NCBI RefSeq assembly: GCF_008304605.1
Contig: NZ_PIJY01000026.1
Location: forward strand, 310,001-374,000
Length of the DNA stretch: 64,000 nucleotides
Source: Oceanobacillus polygoni
GTDB lineage: Bacteria; Bacillota; Bacilli; Bacillales; Amphibacillaceae
Reading direction: 5' to 3'
Under the pieces are notes generated by a model. It had not been told where the DNA came from and searched no databases. It saw only the letters and a program-made list of their open reading frames with translations. The translations under genes and the position numbers were made by a program. Shown one piece after another: positions 33,690 through 47,250 of the stretch. Within the stretch, counting starts at the first letter, position 1. Each line of letters opens with the position of its first letter.

Positions 33690-34646
33690 CTACTTTCTCA
33701 ATTTCGGATCAAGTGCATCCTGCAAGCCATCTCCTAATACATTAAAAGCAAACATTGTAAAGGAGATAAAGAATGCTGGGAAGAACAATGTCCACCAATT
33801 TCCTGAAAGAATAGCTCCCAATGAGTCATTAGCCATTACACCCCAGCTTGCAAATGGAGACTGAATCCCTAATCCAATAAAGCTTAAAAAGGCTTCCGCA
33901 AAAATTGCTGAAGGAACCGTTAATGTCATCTGTACGATAATTGGCCCCATCGTATTTGGTAATAAATTTTTTCGAATGATTCTTGAAGATCTAGTACCGA
34001 ATGATTTCGAAGCGAGAACAAATTCATAGTTTTTGATTTGCAGAACCTGCCCCCGCACAATTCGGGCCATCCCAACCCATCCGGTTACTGTAAGTGCAAT
34101 AATGATTGTTGATAGACTCGGACCAAGTACGACAAGCAGTAAAATGACGACTAATAAATACGGTAATCCATATAAAATTTCAATGATACGCATCATTACA
34201 TTATCCGTACGGCCACCTTTATAGCCAGAAATACCGCCCCAGATAATACCGATCGTAACATCAATAAGCGCAGCCATTAATCCAACGAATAACGAGATTC
34301 TTGCTCCATACCATGTTCTCGTGAATACATCTCTACCTGCATTATCCGTCCCAAACCAGTGCTCTTCCGAAGGAGGTTGGTATTGATTAGGCAAATCCTG
34401 TTGGTTAACCTCATACGGAGATAGAATTGGCCCAAATATAGCCATAATTGCTAGAATCACTAAAAATACTAATCCCAACATTGCAAGTTTATTCTTCAGC
34501 AGCCTCCTCCATGCATCCTTCCAATAAGATAACGACGGTCTTGAAACTATCTCAGCTGCTCCTTCGTCTTTTTCTTTCCACTTAAACCATTCATCTGGGA
34601 TTTGAGAAGGGGAGTGCATAGCCTTGCCATCTTTCGTCGCTTTCAT
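33690..34646 (-). CDS. dppC: Peptide ABC transporter permease DppC
   Basis: Membrane channel subunit. 318 residues, about six TM helices after an 80-residue N-terminal region (SYWKDAWRRLLKNKLAML). HWFGTDNAGRDVFTRTWYGAR (about 96 onward) and the EAA loop VLASKSFGTRSSRIIRKNLL (about 212-231) are family marks. Starts 1 bp after dppB. Confidence 0.93.
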   Translation of the reverse strand: MKATKDGKAMHSPSQIPDEWFKWKEKDEGAAEIVSRPSLSYWKDAWRRLLKNKLAMLGLVFLVILAIMAIFGPILSPYEVNQQDLPNQYQPPSEEHWFGTDNAGRDVFTRTWYGARISLFVGLMAALIDVTIGIIWGGISGYKGGRTDNVMMRIIEILYGLPYLLVVILLLVVLGPSLSTIIIALTVTGWVGMARIVRGQVLQIKNYEFVLASKSFGTRSSRIIRKNLLPNTMGPIIVQMTLTVPSAIFAEAFLSFIGLGIQSPFASWGVMANDSLGAILSGNWWTLFFPAFFISFTMFAFNVLGDGLQDALDPKLRK

Positions 34647-34647
34647 A

Positions 34648-35580
34648 TTACTCCCCTCCCTTTCGATGAAACTTAATGCGTGGATCTATTATTCCATAGG
34701 CGATATCAACAAGAAACAGCATGATAATTAAAAATGCACTATAAAATACAGTGGTCCCCATGATAACTGGATAATCCCGTTGGTTAATACTTTCAACAAA
34801 ATATTTCCCCATTCCTGGAATCGCAAAGATCTGTTCAATGACAAATGTTCCTGTTAAAATACCTGCGAGTAAGGTCCCCATAATCGTAATAACGGGCATT
34901 AATGCATTGCGAAGTGCATGCTTAAATACAATTTTCCATGGGGATAACCCTTTTGCTTTCGCCATTTTTATGTAATCCTGTGTCAATACTTCAAGCATTG
35001 TCGAACGAGTAAGTCTTGCAATAATCGCCATCGGCCCAGTCGCAAGTGCAGCAATTGGGAGAATCATATGTGCTGGGCTTGACCAAGTTGCAGTAGGTAG
35101 TAAACCCCATGTCACAGCCACCTGTTGAATGAGCAACGTCGCCAAAATAAAATTCGGTATCGATATGCCTAGCACAGCAATCCCCATCGCTAAATAATCA
35201 ATCACACCATTATGTCGTAAAGCAGCAAGGATACCTAAAATAATTCCAGAAATAACGGCGACGATAATAGTTAAGATTCCTAGTTCAAACGAGATTGGAA
35301 ACCCTCTTGACAATAAATCATTTACCGATTGATTCGGTTGTTTAATCGACGGTCCGAAATCAAATGTAGCGATAGATTTCAAATAAAGGAAGTATTGAAT
35401 ATGATAGGGTTGATCCAGATTATAATGCGCTTCTAAGTTAGCACGAATGGTTTCATTTGATGACTGATCACTATTAAATGGTGAGCCAGGTATACTGACC
35501 ATTAGAATGAATGTAAGGCTAATAATAACCCACAATGTTACGAGCATAATTAAGAACCGTTTAAGTATATACTTCAGCAT
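34648..35580 (-). CDS. dppB: Peptide ABC transporter permease DppB
   Basis: Membrane channel subunit, partner of DppC. 310 residues, six TM helices. LKYILKRFLIMLVTLWVIIS at the N-terminus, EAA loop DYIKMAKAKGLSPWKIVFKH (about 203-222) and PVITIMGTLLAGILTGTFVIE near 230-250. The frame begins at 35628, but a purine-rich GGGGGTGGAAAGG precedes ATG 35580 (MLKYILKRF). Follows dppA by 103 bp. Confidence 0.92.
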   Translation of the reverse strand: MLKYILKRFLIMLVTLWVIISLTFILMVSIPGSPFNSDQSSNETIRANLEAHYNLDQPYHIQYFLYLKSIATFDFGPSIKQPNQSVNDLLSRGFPISFELGILTIIVAVISGIILGILAALRHNGVIDYLAMGIAVLGISIPNFILATLLIQQVAVTWGLLPTATWSSPAHMILPIAALATGPMAIIARLTRSTMLEVLTQDYIKMAKAKGLSPWKIVFKHALRNALMPVITIMGTLLAGILTGTFVIEQIFAIPGMGKYFVESINQRDYPVIMGTTVFYSAFLIIMLFLVDIAYGIIDPRIKFHRKGGE

Positions 35581-35683
35581 GACCTTTCCACCCCCGGAAT
35601 AAATTCCTTCTCTATTATTTCGTGTCATACGTCCATTTAATAGTTACGTATTATATAGCACACCAAATACAGCGCTTACATTA

Positions 35684-36508
35684 CTATGAAAACTTTGTCT
35701 GCAAAGCAAGCTCAATCATAACTAGCATAGCTTGGTAGGCTTCAAGAATGTCATCCGCTTGAAAACCAACAATTGTTGTCCCAGGTTCAATCCAGGTTTT
35801 CGGCATTAAATTTGCCCATTCTGCTTGACCATAATTATTAAACTCAATTCGTAGCAATGGTTTTTCAGGAGGGACTAGCGGTTTTACTTGACTTCGATTC
35901 TCTAATGCTTCGTTCGCCTTTAATTTCAAAAGCGCTTCTGCTTTTTTGGGAGTCATGCTTTTAACTGCTGACCTTGAAATCGTTTCCTTTACTACAACTG
36001 TTGTTACATTCGGAATGAGCTCTTTCGCTTCCTTTGCTGCCTGATCATCACCAGACACAAGCAAAATCGGGACTCCATAGTAACCAGCAACATAGGCATT
36101 CAATCCCATTTCTCCAATTTCATGATCATTTATATAAATTTGACGTACAGCATGAATCATGGAATGAGATAACACACCAAACTGACTAGCACGTGCATGA
36201 TAACCGATAAACATTGCTCCACCATATGTATCATCTAACCCTTGAACCATTGAAAACGGCTTTGCATCACCCGTAATCAGCGATGCTTCTGGATGAAGCT
36301 CATCAATGAGGATGTTATTCATTTTTGAATGACTATCATTGACAAGAACTTCTTGGCAGCCAAATTTAAAGCCTGTCTCAACCACGGTATTTACTTCGTT
36401 CGTCATAATTCTTCGTGAACGTTCATAATTATGTTCGCTTGAATCAACATAGGTATAATCGGGTATACCTGTAATCCCTTCCATATCTACCGATAGGTAT
36501 AATTTCAT
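35684..36508 (-). CDS. dppA: D-aminopeptidase DppA
   Basis: Zinc-dependent, self-compartmentalising D-aminopeptidase (family M55) that hydrolyses D-Ala-D-Ala-type peptides. 274 residues. Metal and active-site motifs: SVDMEGITG (6-14), VNDSHSKM (about 57-64), GYHAR (about 101-105) and LSHSMIHA (about 112-119). First gene of the operon. On the minus strand an extended -10 (TGTTAAAAT, 36553-36561) lies about 45 bp upstream. In B. subtilis the operon is CodY-repressed; only weak CodY-like sequences are visible here. Confidence 0.95.
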   Translation of the reverse strand: MKLYLSVDMEGITGIPDYTYVDSSEHNYERSRRIMTNEVNTVVETGFKFGCQEVLVNDSHSKMNNILIDELHPEASLITGDAKPFSMVQGLDDTYGGAMFIGYHARASQFGVLSHSMIHAVRQIYINDHEIGEMGLNAYVAGYYGVPILLVSGDDQAAKEAKELIPNVTTVVVKETISRSAVKSMTPKKAEALLKLKANEALENRSQVKPLVPPEKPLLRIEFNNYGQAEWANLMPKTWIEPGTTIVGFQADDILEAYQAMLVMIELALQTKFS

Positions 36509-36690
36509 ATCGTTTTCTCCCTATTACAACATTCATTGTTTATTTTTTCTCAATTTTAACACATCATTAGTAAAAAGAGAAGTTTGAATTTTCTAGAGTC
36601 TAACGCTTGTAAATCACAACTAAAAATCAAATTTTTCAAAATAAAACAGGAAAGTTCTCATCTGCACCATATTACCTAAAAAAACGCATC

Positions 36691-36728
36691 AAAAAACAGG
36701 TGTGCCGACAAGACTTCACCTGTTTTTA
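36691..36728 (-). terminator. murA terminator
   Basis: On minus AAACAGGTG / CACCTGTTT arms with a 14-nt loop, then TTTTTT. Ends the murA transcript before the dpp promoter. Confidence 0.85.
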
Positions 36729-36748
36729 TATCCACTATAAAATTATGA

Positions 36749-38074
36749 TTAAAACTCAGCTGCTATTCTTGCATTTGATATATCAAGCACAGGTTGTACA
36801 GATTCTTTACTTTCATCAATACGATTAATATCTGCACCAAGTGCTGCCAGTTTTCCAACGATGTCTACATAGCCTCTATCCAAATGCTTAAGCTCTGTCA
36901 CACGTGTATGGCCATCGCCAACTAATCCAGCCAAGATTAAAGCTGCTGCTGCACGAAGATCCGTTGCTGCTACTTCTGCACCTTGAAGGTCAGATAACCC
37001 CTCAATGATTACACTACGCCCTTCAATCTTCATGTTCGCATTCATTCGTCTAAATTCTTCTACATGCATAAAACGGTTTTCAAAAACGGTCTCCGTAATT
37101 ACACTTGTGCCTTTCGCACGAAGCATTAATGCCATCATTTGAGACTGCATATCTGTTGGAAACCCTGGATGTGGCAAAGTTTTAATATCCGTAGCTTTTA
37201 AATCATCGGATCCAATAACACGAATACCTTCTTCTTCTTCAATAACCTTTACATTCATTTCTTCCAATTTCGAAATAACGGAACGTAAATGTTCACTTAC
37301 TGCATTTTCGATTAAGACATTTCCACCAGTAATTGCAGCTGCAACCATGAATGTTCCTGCTTCAATACGATCAGGAATAATGGAATGCTCCACTCCACAC
37401 AGCTTTTCCACACCATGAATACGAATTGTTTCTGTACCGGCACCAACAATTCGTGCACCCATTTTATTCAAGTAATTTGCTAAATCTACAATCTCTGGTT
37501 CTTTTGCACAGTTTTCAAGGATTGTTTTGCCTTCTGCAAGTGCTGCTGCCATCATAATGTTCTCAGTTGCTCCAACACTTGGCATATCTAAATAAATCTT
37601 TGCACCCTGAAGACGACCATCTACCTTTGCCTCTACAAAGCCATTGCCAACATGAATGTCGGCCCCCATTGCTTCAAAACCCTTTAAATGTAAATCAATT
37701 GGTCTTGAACCAATCGCACATCCACCTGGCATCGCAACCTTTGCGTGTCCATAACGGGCCAATAGCGGTCCCAAAACAAGTACAGAGGCACGCATTTTCC
37801 GTACATATTCAAATGGTGCTTCTGTCTCCAAACGCTTCGAAGCATCCACATATACTGTGTTGTTCTCAGCATCAAAATCAACATCCGCATTCATATTTCT
37901 TAAAACTTCGTTAATTGTATATACGTCAGCTAAAACGGGGACTTCTTTAATTACGCTTTTTCCTTCACTAGCGATAAGGCTTGCTGCTATCACAGGAAGT
38001 ACTGCATTTTTAGCACCTTCAACGCGAACAGTGCCATTCAGTTTCTGTCCACCTCTTACGATGATTTTCTCCAT
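36749..38074 (-). CDS. murA: UDP-N-acetylglucosamine 1-carboxyvinyltransferase
   Basis: Adds enolpyruvate from PEP to UDP-GlcNAc, the first step of peptidoglycan synthesis. 441 residues, two inverse alpha/beta domains. [20 protein letters not shown] (8-27) binds substrate; catalytic Cys (fosfomycin target) in [11 protein letters not shown] (about 114-124). Same position as B. subtilis murAA (between ywmB and spoIID), though here dpp-ykf is inserted on the spoIID side. Confidence 0.96.
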   Translation of the reverse strand: MEKIIVRGGQKLNGTVRVEGAKNAVLPVIAASLIASEGKSVIKEVPVLADVYTINEVLRNMNADVDFDAENNTVYVDASKRLETEAPFEYVRKMRASVLVLGPLLARYGHAKVAMPGGCAIGSRPIDLHLKGFEAMGADIHVGNGFVEAKVDGRLQGAKIYLDMPSVGATENIMMAAALAEGKTILENCAKEPEIVDLANYLNKMGARIVGAGTETIRIHGVEKLCGVEHSIIPDRIEAGTFMVAAAITGGNVLIENAVSEHLRSVISKLEEMNVKVIEEEEGIRVIGSDDLKATDIKTLPHPGFPTDMQSQMMALMLRAKGTSVITETVFENRFMHVEEFRRMNANMKIEGRSVIIEGLSDLQGAEVAATDLRAAAALILAGLVGDGHTRVTELKHLDRGYVDIVGKLAALGADINRIDESKESVQPVLDISNARIAAEF

Positions 38075-38109
38075 GTTTTTAAATCTCCTTCAGATCCAAT
38101 TTCACTATA

Positions 38110-38823
38110 TTAATATTCATGTATTAGGATAGGTGTTCCTATCGTAAATTGCAGTTCGTCTTTTTCATTCGTTGCTACAGCTAATTGCAAATTCATCGGG
38201 GTACCTTCAATCATAAAATGTTGTTTCCATAAATCTGTATACCCGTATATGATTTTTTTATGTGTCAAATTTTCAATCGTGTCGAATTGTGTCTCAATAT
38301 GTTGTAAATTAAAATAGTTTATAATTTCACTAACAAGAACATCGCCTTTTATTATACCACTAAAATCACTCGTCAGACAAGCAAATATTTTTGACGGTTC
38401 TGTTAAATATTTATCCATTATCGTACGCTTAATTGAAAGGTAGTTTTTTTCAATTTGCTCGTCCCATTTCGTGCCTTCTATTACTGCAATTAACTCTGCT
38501 TTTAATGCAGTATCCTTGGGGATAACAATCGTATATGTTACCTCCATCGCTTCCTGTTTATAGTCTTCCCTAAGCAAATATTTTATAGCATTTTCATCTT
38601 CGCTCCTAGTGACTAAACTACCATTTTTCATTTTATCTAATTGCCCCTCAGCTTGCTTTATCGTTACATTCTCTTTTATTGTAACCTGCCAGCTTTCAAT
38701 GGGGATTCCATTGTTCATTGTAAAGTTAACTAACTCAATCATTTCCTCGGACTCCATACCCCCCGCTACTGGTTTCGCAGTGATAAACAAAAATAACACT
38801 AATAGAATGGATATTTTTCTCAT
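38110..38823 (-). CDS. ywmB: YwmB-family secreted protein
   Basis: 237 residues. Signal peptide KISILLVLFLFITAKPVAGG, then an exported domain starting near MIELVNFTMNNGIPIESWQV. YwmB proteins have a TATA-binding-like fold and no proven function. Its position between ywzB and murA is that of B. subtilis ywmB. SD AGGGGGA precedes the ATG. 36 bp upstream of murA, likely one transcript. Confidence 0.82.
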   Translation of the reverse strand: MRKISILLVLFLFITAKPVAGGMESEEMIELVNFTMNNGIPIESWQVTIKENVTIKQAEGQLDKMKNGSLVTRSEDENAIKYLLREDYKQEAMEVTYTIVIPKDTALKAELIAVIEGTKWDEQIEKNYLSIKRTIMDKYLTEPSKIFACLTSDFSGIIKGDVLVSEIINYFNLQHIETQFDTIENLTHKKIIYGYTDLWKQHFMIEGTPMNLQLAVATNEKDELQFTIGTPILIHEY

Positions 38824-39011
38824 AATAAAATCCCCCTGTATTAAACGAATAGCATTAGTTTAGACAGAGAGACCAAATTACATACCTTACAAATTACGAC
38901 AAAACAATAGATTACTAGCTTTCTAGCTTCGGATAAATCCAACAATCAACATTTGCAATAGATTATCATGAAAAATAATACATGTAAACCTTGTAAGAGA
39001 TCTAAATTACA

Positions 39012-39242
39012 CTAAAAAAGATAGATAAGATCGCTAGACCATCTTAAAATATCAAGGAAAAATCCACTTACCCCTGTTCCAATGACAATTGCCAGAAACA
39101 GCAGAAAGATTCGTCCTTCCGTTGTTCTGCCTTTTTTTATGATTGGTTCAAAATTCATTGCAAGAATGATTCTCCACGTAATATAAATAAAGAGTAAATG
39201 CGAAATGATGCTAAATAAAGCCATTTGTCCAATTGAAAACAT
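39012..39242 (-). CDS. ywzB: YwzB/DUF1146 small membrane protein
   Basis: 76 residues, two TM helices separated by a polar stretch (EPIIKKGRTTEGR). Family DUF1146, found beside the ATP synthase operon in Bacillaceae. The frame opens at GTG 39251, which overlaps the SD AAAGGTGG; ATG 39242 (MFSIGQMALF) is preferred. Unknown role. Confidence 0.82.
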   Translation of the reverse strand: MFSIGQMALFSIISHLLFIYITWRIILAMNFEPIIKKGRTTEGRIFLLFLAIVIGTGVSGFFLDILRWSSDLIYLF

Positions 39243-39443
39243 ATTGACCACCTTTGTTTAATTGCTAATTGTTACATTGCCATGATTAGAACAAAATGTC
39301 AATGAATTATTCGTACAGTGAATGTGTCGATTTGTGAAGTCATTTACGATATTCCTTCATTTTAATTCCTCATTTCCCGGGAAATATCGACATAACAGAA
39401 GTAATTTTCTGTAAATAATGGTAATAAGTAGTATTCTTCTAAT

Positions 39444-39480
39444 AAAAAATCTCTTACAACATCTAGTTATAAGAGATTTT
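39444..39480 (-). terminator. Terminator of the atp operon
   Basis: On minus AAATCTCTTA / TAAGAGATTT arms and TTTTTTATT tail, 8 bp after atpC. Confidence 0.9.
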
Positions 39481-39487
39481 CGTACAG

Positions 39488-39928
<441 letters not shown>

Positions 39929-39982
39929 TCAGAGCTTCTTCAGAGATATCAATCCGAAGTATATTCTTCTACCTATTATCTA

Positions 39983-42283
<2,301 letters not shown>

Positions 42284-42415
42284 TCACCACACTTTCCTGA
42301 CAGAGGTTGAGCCGGAAAAGACTTTATAGTAGCAGCCATTTCCGGTCCATTATTCTCTTTTCGAAATCTATTGACAAAGGGAAACACTTTTTCAGGTGTT
42401 TGCACCTTCGTTTAA

Positions 42416-43933
<1,518 letters not shown>

Positions 43934-44047
43934 TCACCCCTATCATCTTTGTTCATAATAAGCATGTATAAAATTCATTTCCATCTTAGAAGACCATGTC
44001 AAGTATGTATGCTTAACTTTGGTCTGTACGTACGTTGCCTTTTCACA

Positions 44048-44590
44048 TTAATTAGTAGAAACAATGCGTTTTGAAATACGATCTAATTTCCCGCTAATTG
44101 TTCCATCATAGATTGTGTTTCCAACGCGAATTTTAATTCCACCAATAATGGAAGGATCTATAATGTTTTTCAAATTGATTGCAGTTTTACCGATTCGTTT
44201 TGCGAATGTTTGCTGCAACTCAATTTTTTCAGCATCTGTTAATTCACGTACAGAATAGACCGTTGCATCTGCAATTCCTTTTGCATCATTCACTAATTGA
44301 ATGAAGCTTTCGATAATGGCGACAAGAGTTGTGATACGTCGGCGTTCAACAAGCAATTTGATTGTATTGACAACATCTGCCTGTAAGCCTTGAAATACTT
44401 CTGTGATCAACTGTTTCTTTTTCACATTATCGATTTTCGGATGTATAAGGAACGTATCCAGTTGTTCATTCTGTTTAAATACTTCTTGTACAACACGGAA
44501 TTCCTTCACGAGCTGTTCTAATGTATTCTTTTCAAGGCCGAGTTGGAAAAGAGCGTCTGCATAACGTTTAGCTACAACAACTTCACTCAT
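44048..44590 (-). CDS. atpH: ATP synthase F1 delta subunit
   Basis: Peripheral-stalk subunit capping the alpha3beta3 hexamer. 180 residues: N-terminal six-helix region starting EVVVAKRYADALFQLG, C-terminal IDPSIIGGIKIRVGNTIYDG (about 143-162), the delta/OSCP signature. Its ATG overlaps the atpF stop by four bases, coupling the two peripheral-stalk subunits. Confidence 0.96.
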   Translation of the reverse strand: MSEVVVAKRYADALFQLGLEKNTLEQLVKEFRVVQEVFKQNEQLDTFLIHPKIDNVKKKQLITEVFQGLQADVVNTIKLLVERRRITTLVAIIESFIQLVNDAKGIADATVYSVRELTDAEKIELQQTFAKRIGKTAINLKNIIDPSIIGGIKIRVGNTIYDGTISGKLDRISKRIVSTN

Positions 44591-45114
44591 CGCTCTTCTC
44601 CTACCTCTTTAATGTAATCGTTGATCAATTTCTCTTGATCTTGTGCACTGATTTCCTTTTCAATCACTTTACTTGCAATAAGTACGGATAAGGATGCAAC
44701 TTTATCTTGAAGTGCTTGCAATGCTTTTTCCTTCTCGCTTTGAATATCAGCTTGAGCTGCCTGAATCAGACGGTCTGCTTCTTTACGTGCAGATTCCACA
44801 ATATTCTGCTCTTGCTTTGCTCCTGCTGCTTTTGCGTCCTCAATCAGTTTCTGTGCTTCTTCTCTAACTTGGTTTAGTTGCGCTGCAGCATCATTGGAAG
44901 CTTTTTCAGCCTCAAGACGACTTTTTTCAGCTGCTTCAATTTCTCCAGCTACGTACTCCTCACGCTCTTGCATTTTGTTCATGAGGGGTCCCCAGGCGAA
45001 TTTTTTTACTAATGCTAGTAACACGATGAAGAAGAATAATTGGACAAGCATGTCTCCTACTCTTAGTCCTCCAACACTAGCTCCAATTGTCATAAAGTCA
45101 ATGTATGAATGCAC
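44587..45114 (-). CDS. atpF: ATP synthase F0 b subunit
   Basis: Peripheral stalk. 175 residues: short N-terminus, one TM helix (MLVQLFFFIVLLALVKKFAW, about 22-41), then a long charged coiled coil (EEYVAGEIEAAEKSRLEAEK onward). Start GTG 45114 has AAAGGAG 8 nt upstream; the longer frame start TTG 45132 overlaps that SD. 147 bp separate it from atpE, a gap holding a hairpin. Confidence 0.94.
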   Translation of the reverse strand: MHSYIDFMTIGASVGGLRVGDMLVQLFFFIVLLALVKKFAWGPLMNKMQEREEYVAGEIEAAEKSRLEAEKASNDAAAQLNQVREEAQKLIEDAKAAGAKQEQNIVESARKEADRLIQAAQADIQSEKEKALQALQDKVASLSVLIASKVIEKEISAQDQEKLINDYIKEVGEER

Positions 45115-45201
45115 TGATTTCACTCCTTTCAATGTGACTTCACATCTATTTACCTATGGTGGTTCATTTTATTTTCGTATCACCTGAAAGTTACATAAAG
45201 G

Positions 45202-45237
45202 AATGGCGAAGATTCTATGGTAACGAACTTCGCCATT
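45202..45237 (-). promoter_or_regulatory. Hairpin in the atpE-atpF intercistronic gap
   Basis: Perfect 10-bp arms AATGGCGAAG / CTTCGCCATT with a 16-nt loop, 24 bp past the atpE stop. No T-tail in the reading direction (CCTTTATG), so an RNA-processing or 3-prime-protecting stem is more likely than a terminator. Confidence 0.5.
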
Positions 45238-45261
45238 ATGTTTTTAAAAATAAAAATACAA

Positions 45262-46260
<999 letters not shown>

Positions 46261-46304
46261 CTACTTACTTAAAAATCCATTCATACTATGCCTGTACAAC
46301 TAGT

Positions 46305-46694
46305 TTACTTGATATTTTTTCTTTGGAAAATGATTCGAAAAGTAACATCAATTCCTATGATGATATATGAAGATACGAGACCAAAAACTAGGGCAATAAT
46401 ATGAAAGGTTTCATTAAATCGAAGTGCGATCAAAACGGAAAGCATCGTTGCAGCGAGCCTTGAGAATGTTCCCAAACCTCCGCGTACCTTTCCTGTTTCA
46501 ACAACCGCTTTTCCTAGTGCTTTTGTTTTGTGCTGCAGTAACCATAAATTGTAGAAGCTTACAGCGCTCCCTAACAATAAACCGTTAAAAATTCGAGGAT
46601 ACGGTGAGAACCCTGCACCAATTACGATGATTGCTAGAAGAAAGAGCATCCACTTACGTTGCCTCGTTACCATCAAATCATATTCAGACATCAT
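46305..46694 (-). CDS. atpI: ATP synthase assembly/Mg-associated protein AtpI
   Basis: First gene of the atp operon, a non-structural membrane protein that helps c-ring assembly in some species. 129 residues, four TM helices. Start ATG 46694 follows TTTAGGAGAG; a second ATG follows directly. The longer frame start (GTG 46715) overlaps the SD. Confidence 0.88.
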   Translation of the reverse strand: MMSEYDLMVTRQRKWMLFLLAIIVIGAGFSPYPRIFNGLLLGSAVSFYNLWLLQHKTKALGKAVVETGKVRGGLGTFSRLAATMLSVLIALRFNETFHIIALVFGLVSSYIIIGIDVTFRIIFQRKNIK

Positions 46695-46956
46695 GTACTC
46701 TACTCTCCTAAACACTCAAACAATATTGGGGATGTTCTTTTTTACAAAATAAGGGCTGAAAATATACGTGCATCCGCTTCCAAACTAGATTGGTTCATTA
46801 TGCAACCAGTTGGTTATTTTCAGTCATTATTTTTAGTATGGGTCCTGTTTCGCAGCCAAAACCACCGATATACTTATGTAACAGAAGTTGCTTGAAGGGA
46901 AATTTATCTCTGCCATTTTCCTATGTCGAATGATGCAAAAAATATATTTACATCAG

Positions 46957-46984
46957 TTTACAAAATACTTACAGATTGTATAAA
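46957..46984 (+). promoter_or_regulatory. SigA-like promoter pointing into a gene-free stretch
   Basis: TTTACA, 16-bp spacer, TATAAA(AT). No plus-strand CDS lies downstream before the terminator at 47149. Confidence 0.35.
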
Positions 46985-47148
46985 ATATACCTTCCCCCAC
47001 AGTTAGCAAGTTTACAACAGCTTGACCACTATTGTCAATTGGAACACGGAGATAAATTGTAATTTTAAAAGATCTATAAAAATACTATATTTACCATTTA
47101 TCATCGGAACAATATGTGGCATTTTCTTGTCTGTAAATTACTATTAAG

Positions 47149-47188
47149 CGACCCAACATTCATTATAAATGAAAGTTGGGTCGTTTTA
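47149..47188 (+). terminator. Terminator-like hairpin, better on plus
   Basis: CGACCCAAC / GTTGGGTCG arms extended by TTCAT/ATGAA, tail TTTTA on plus; the minus-strand tail (CTTAATAG) is weaker. On minus it could end the subtilase transcript. Confidence 0.6.
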
Positions 47189-47250
47189 TGTGACACTTCT
47201 GTGAACTCCCTTGATTTTTTTTGGTTTTTTTGTCTCATATGAACAATGAA

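Larger units (their letters stand above)
46695..47250. other. Intergenic region with a possible orphan plus-strand transcript
   Basis: About 555 bp between two minus-strand genes. It must hold the atp promoter. On plus there is a promoter-like pair (46957-46984) and a good terminator (47149-47188) with no ORF between them. Confidence 0.4.

Noticed and set aside
36629-36643. CodY-box-like sequence upstream of dppA
   Set aside because: Only about 11 of 15 positions match AATTTTCWGAAAATT, common by chance in AT-rich DNA; a second candidate near 36590 is worse.
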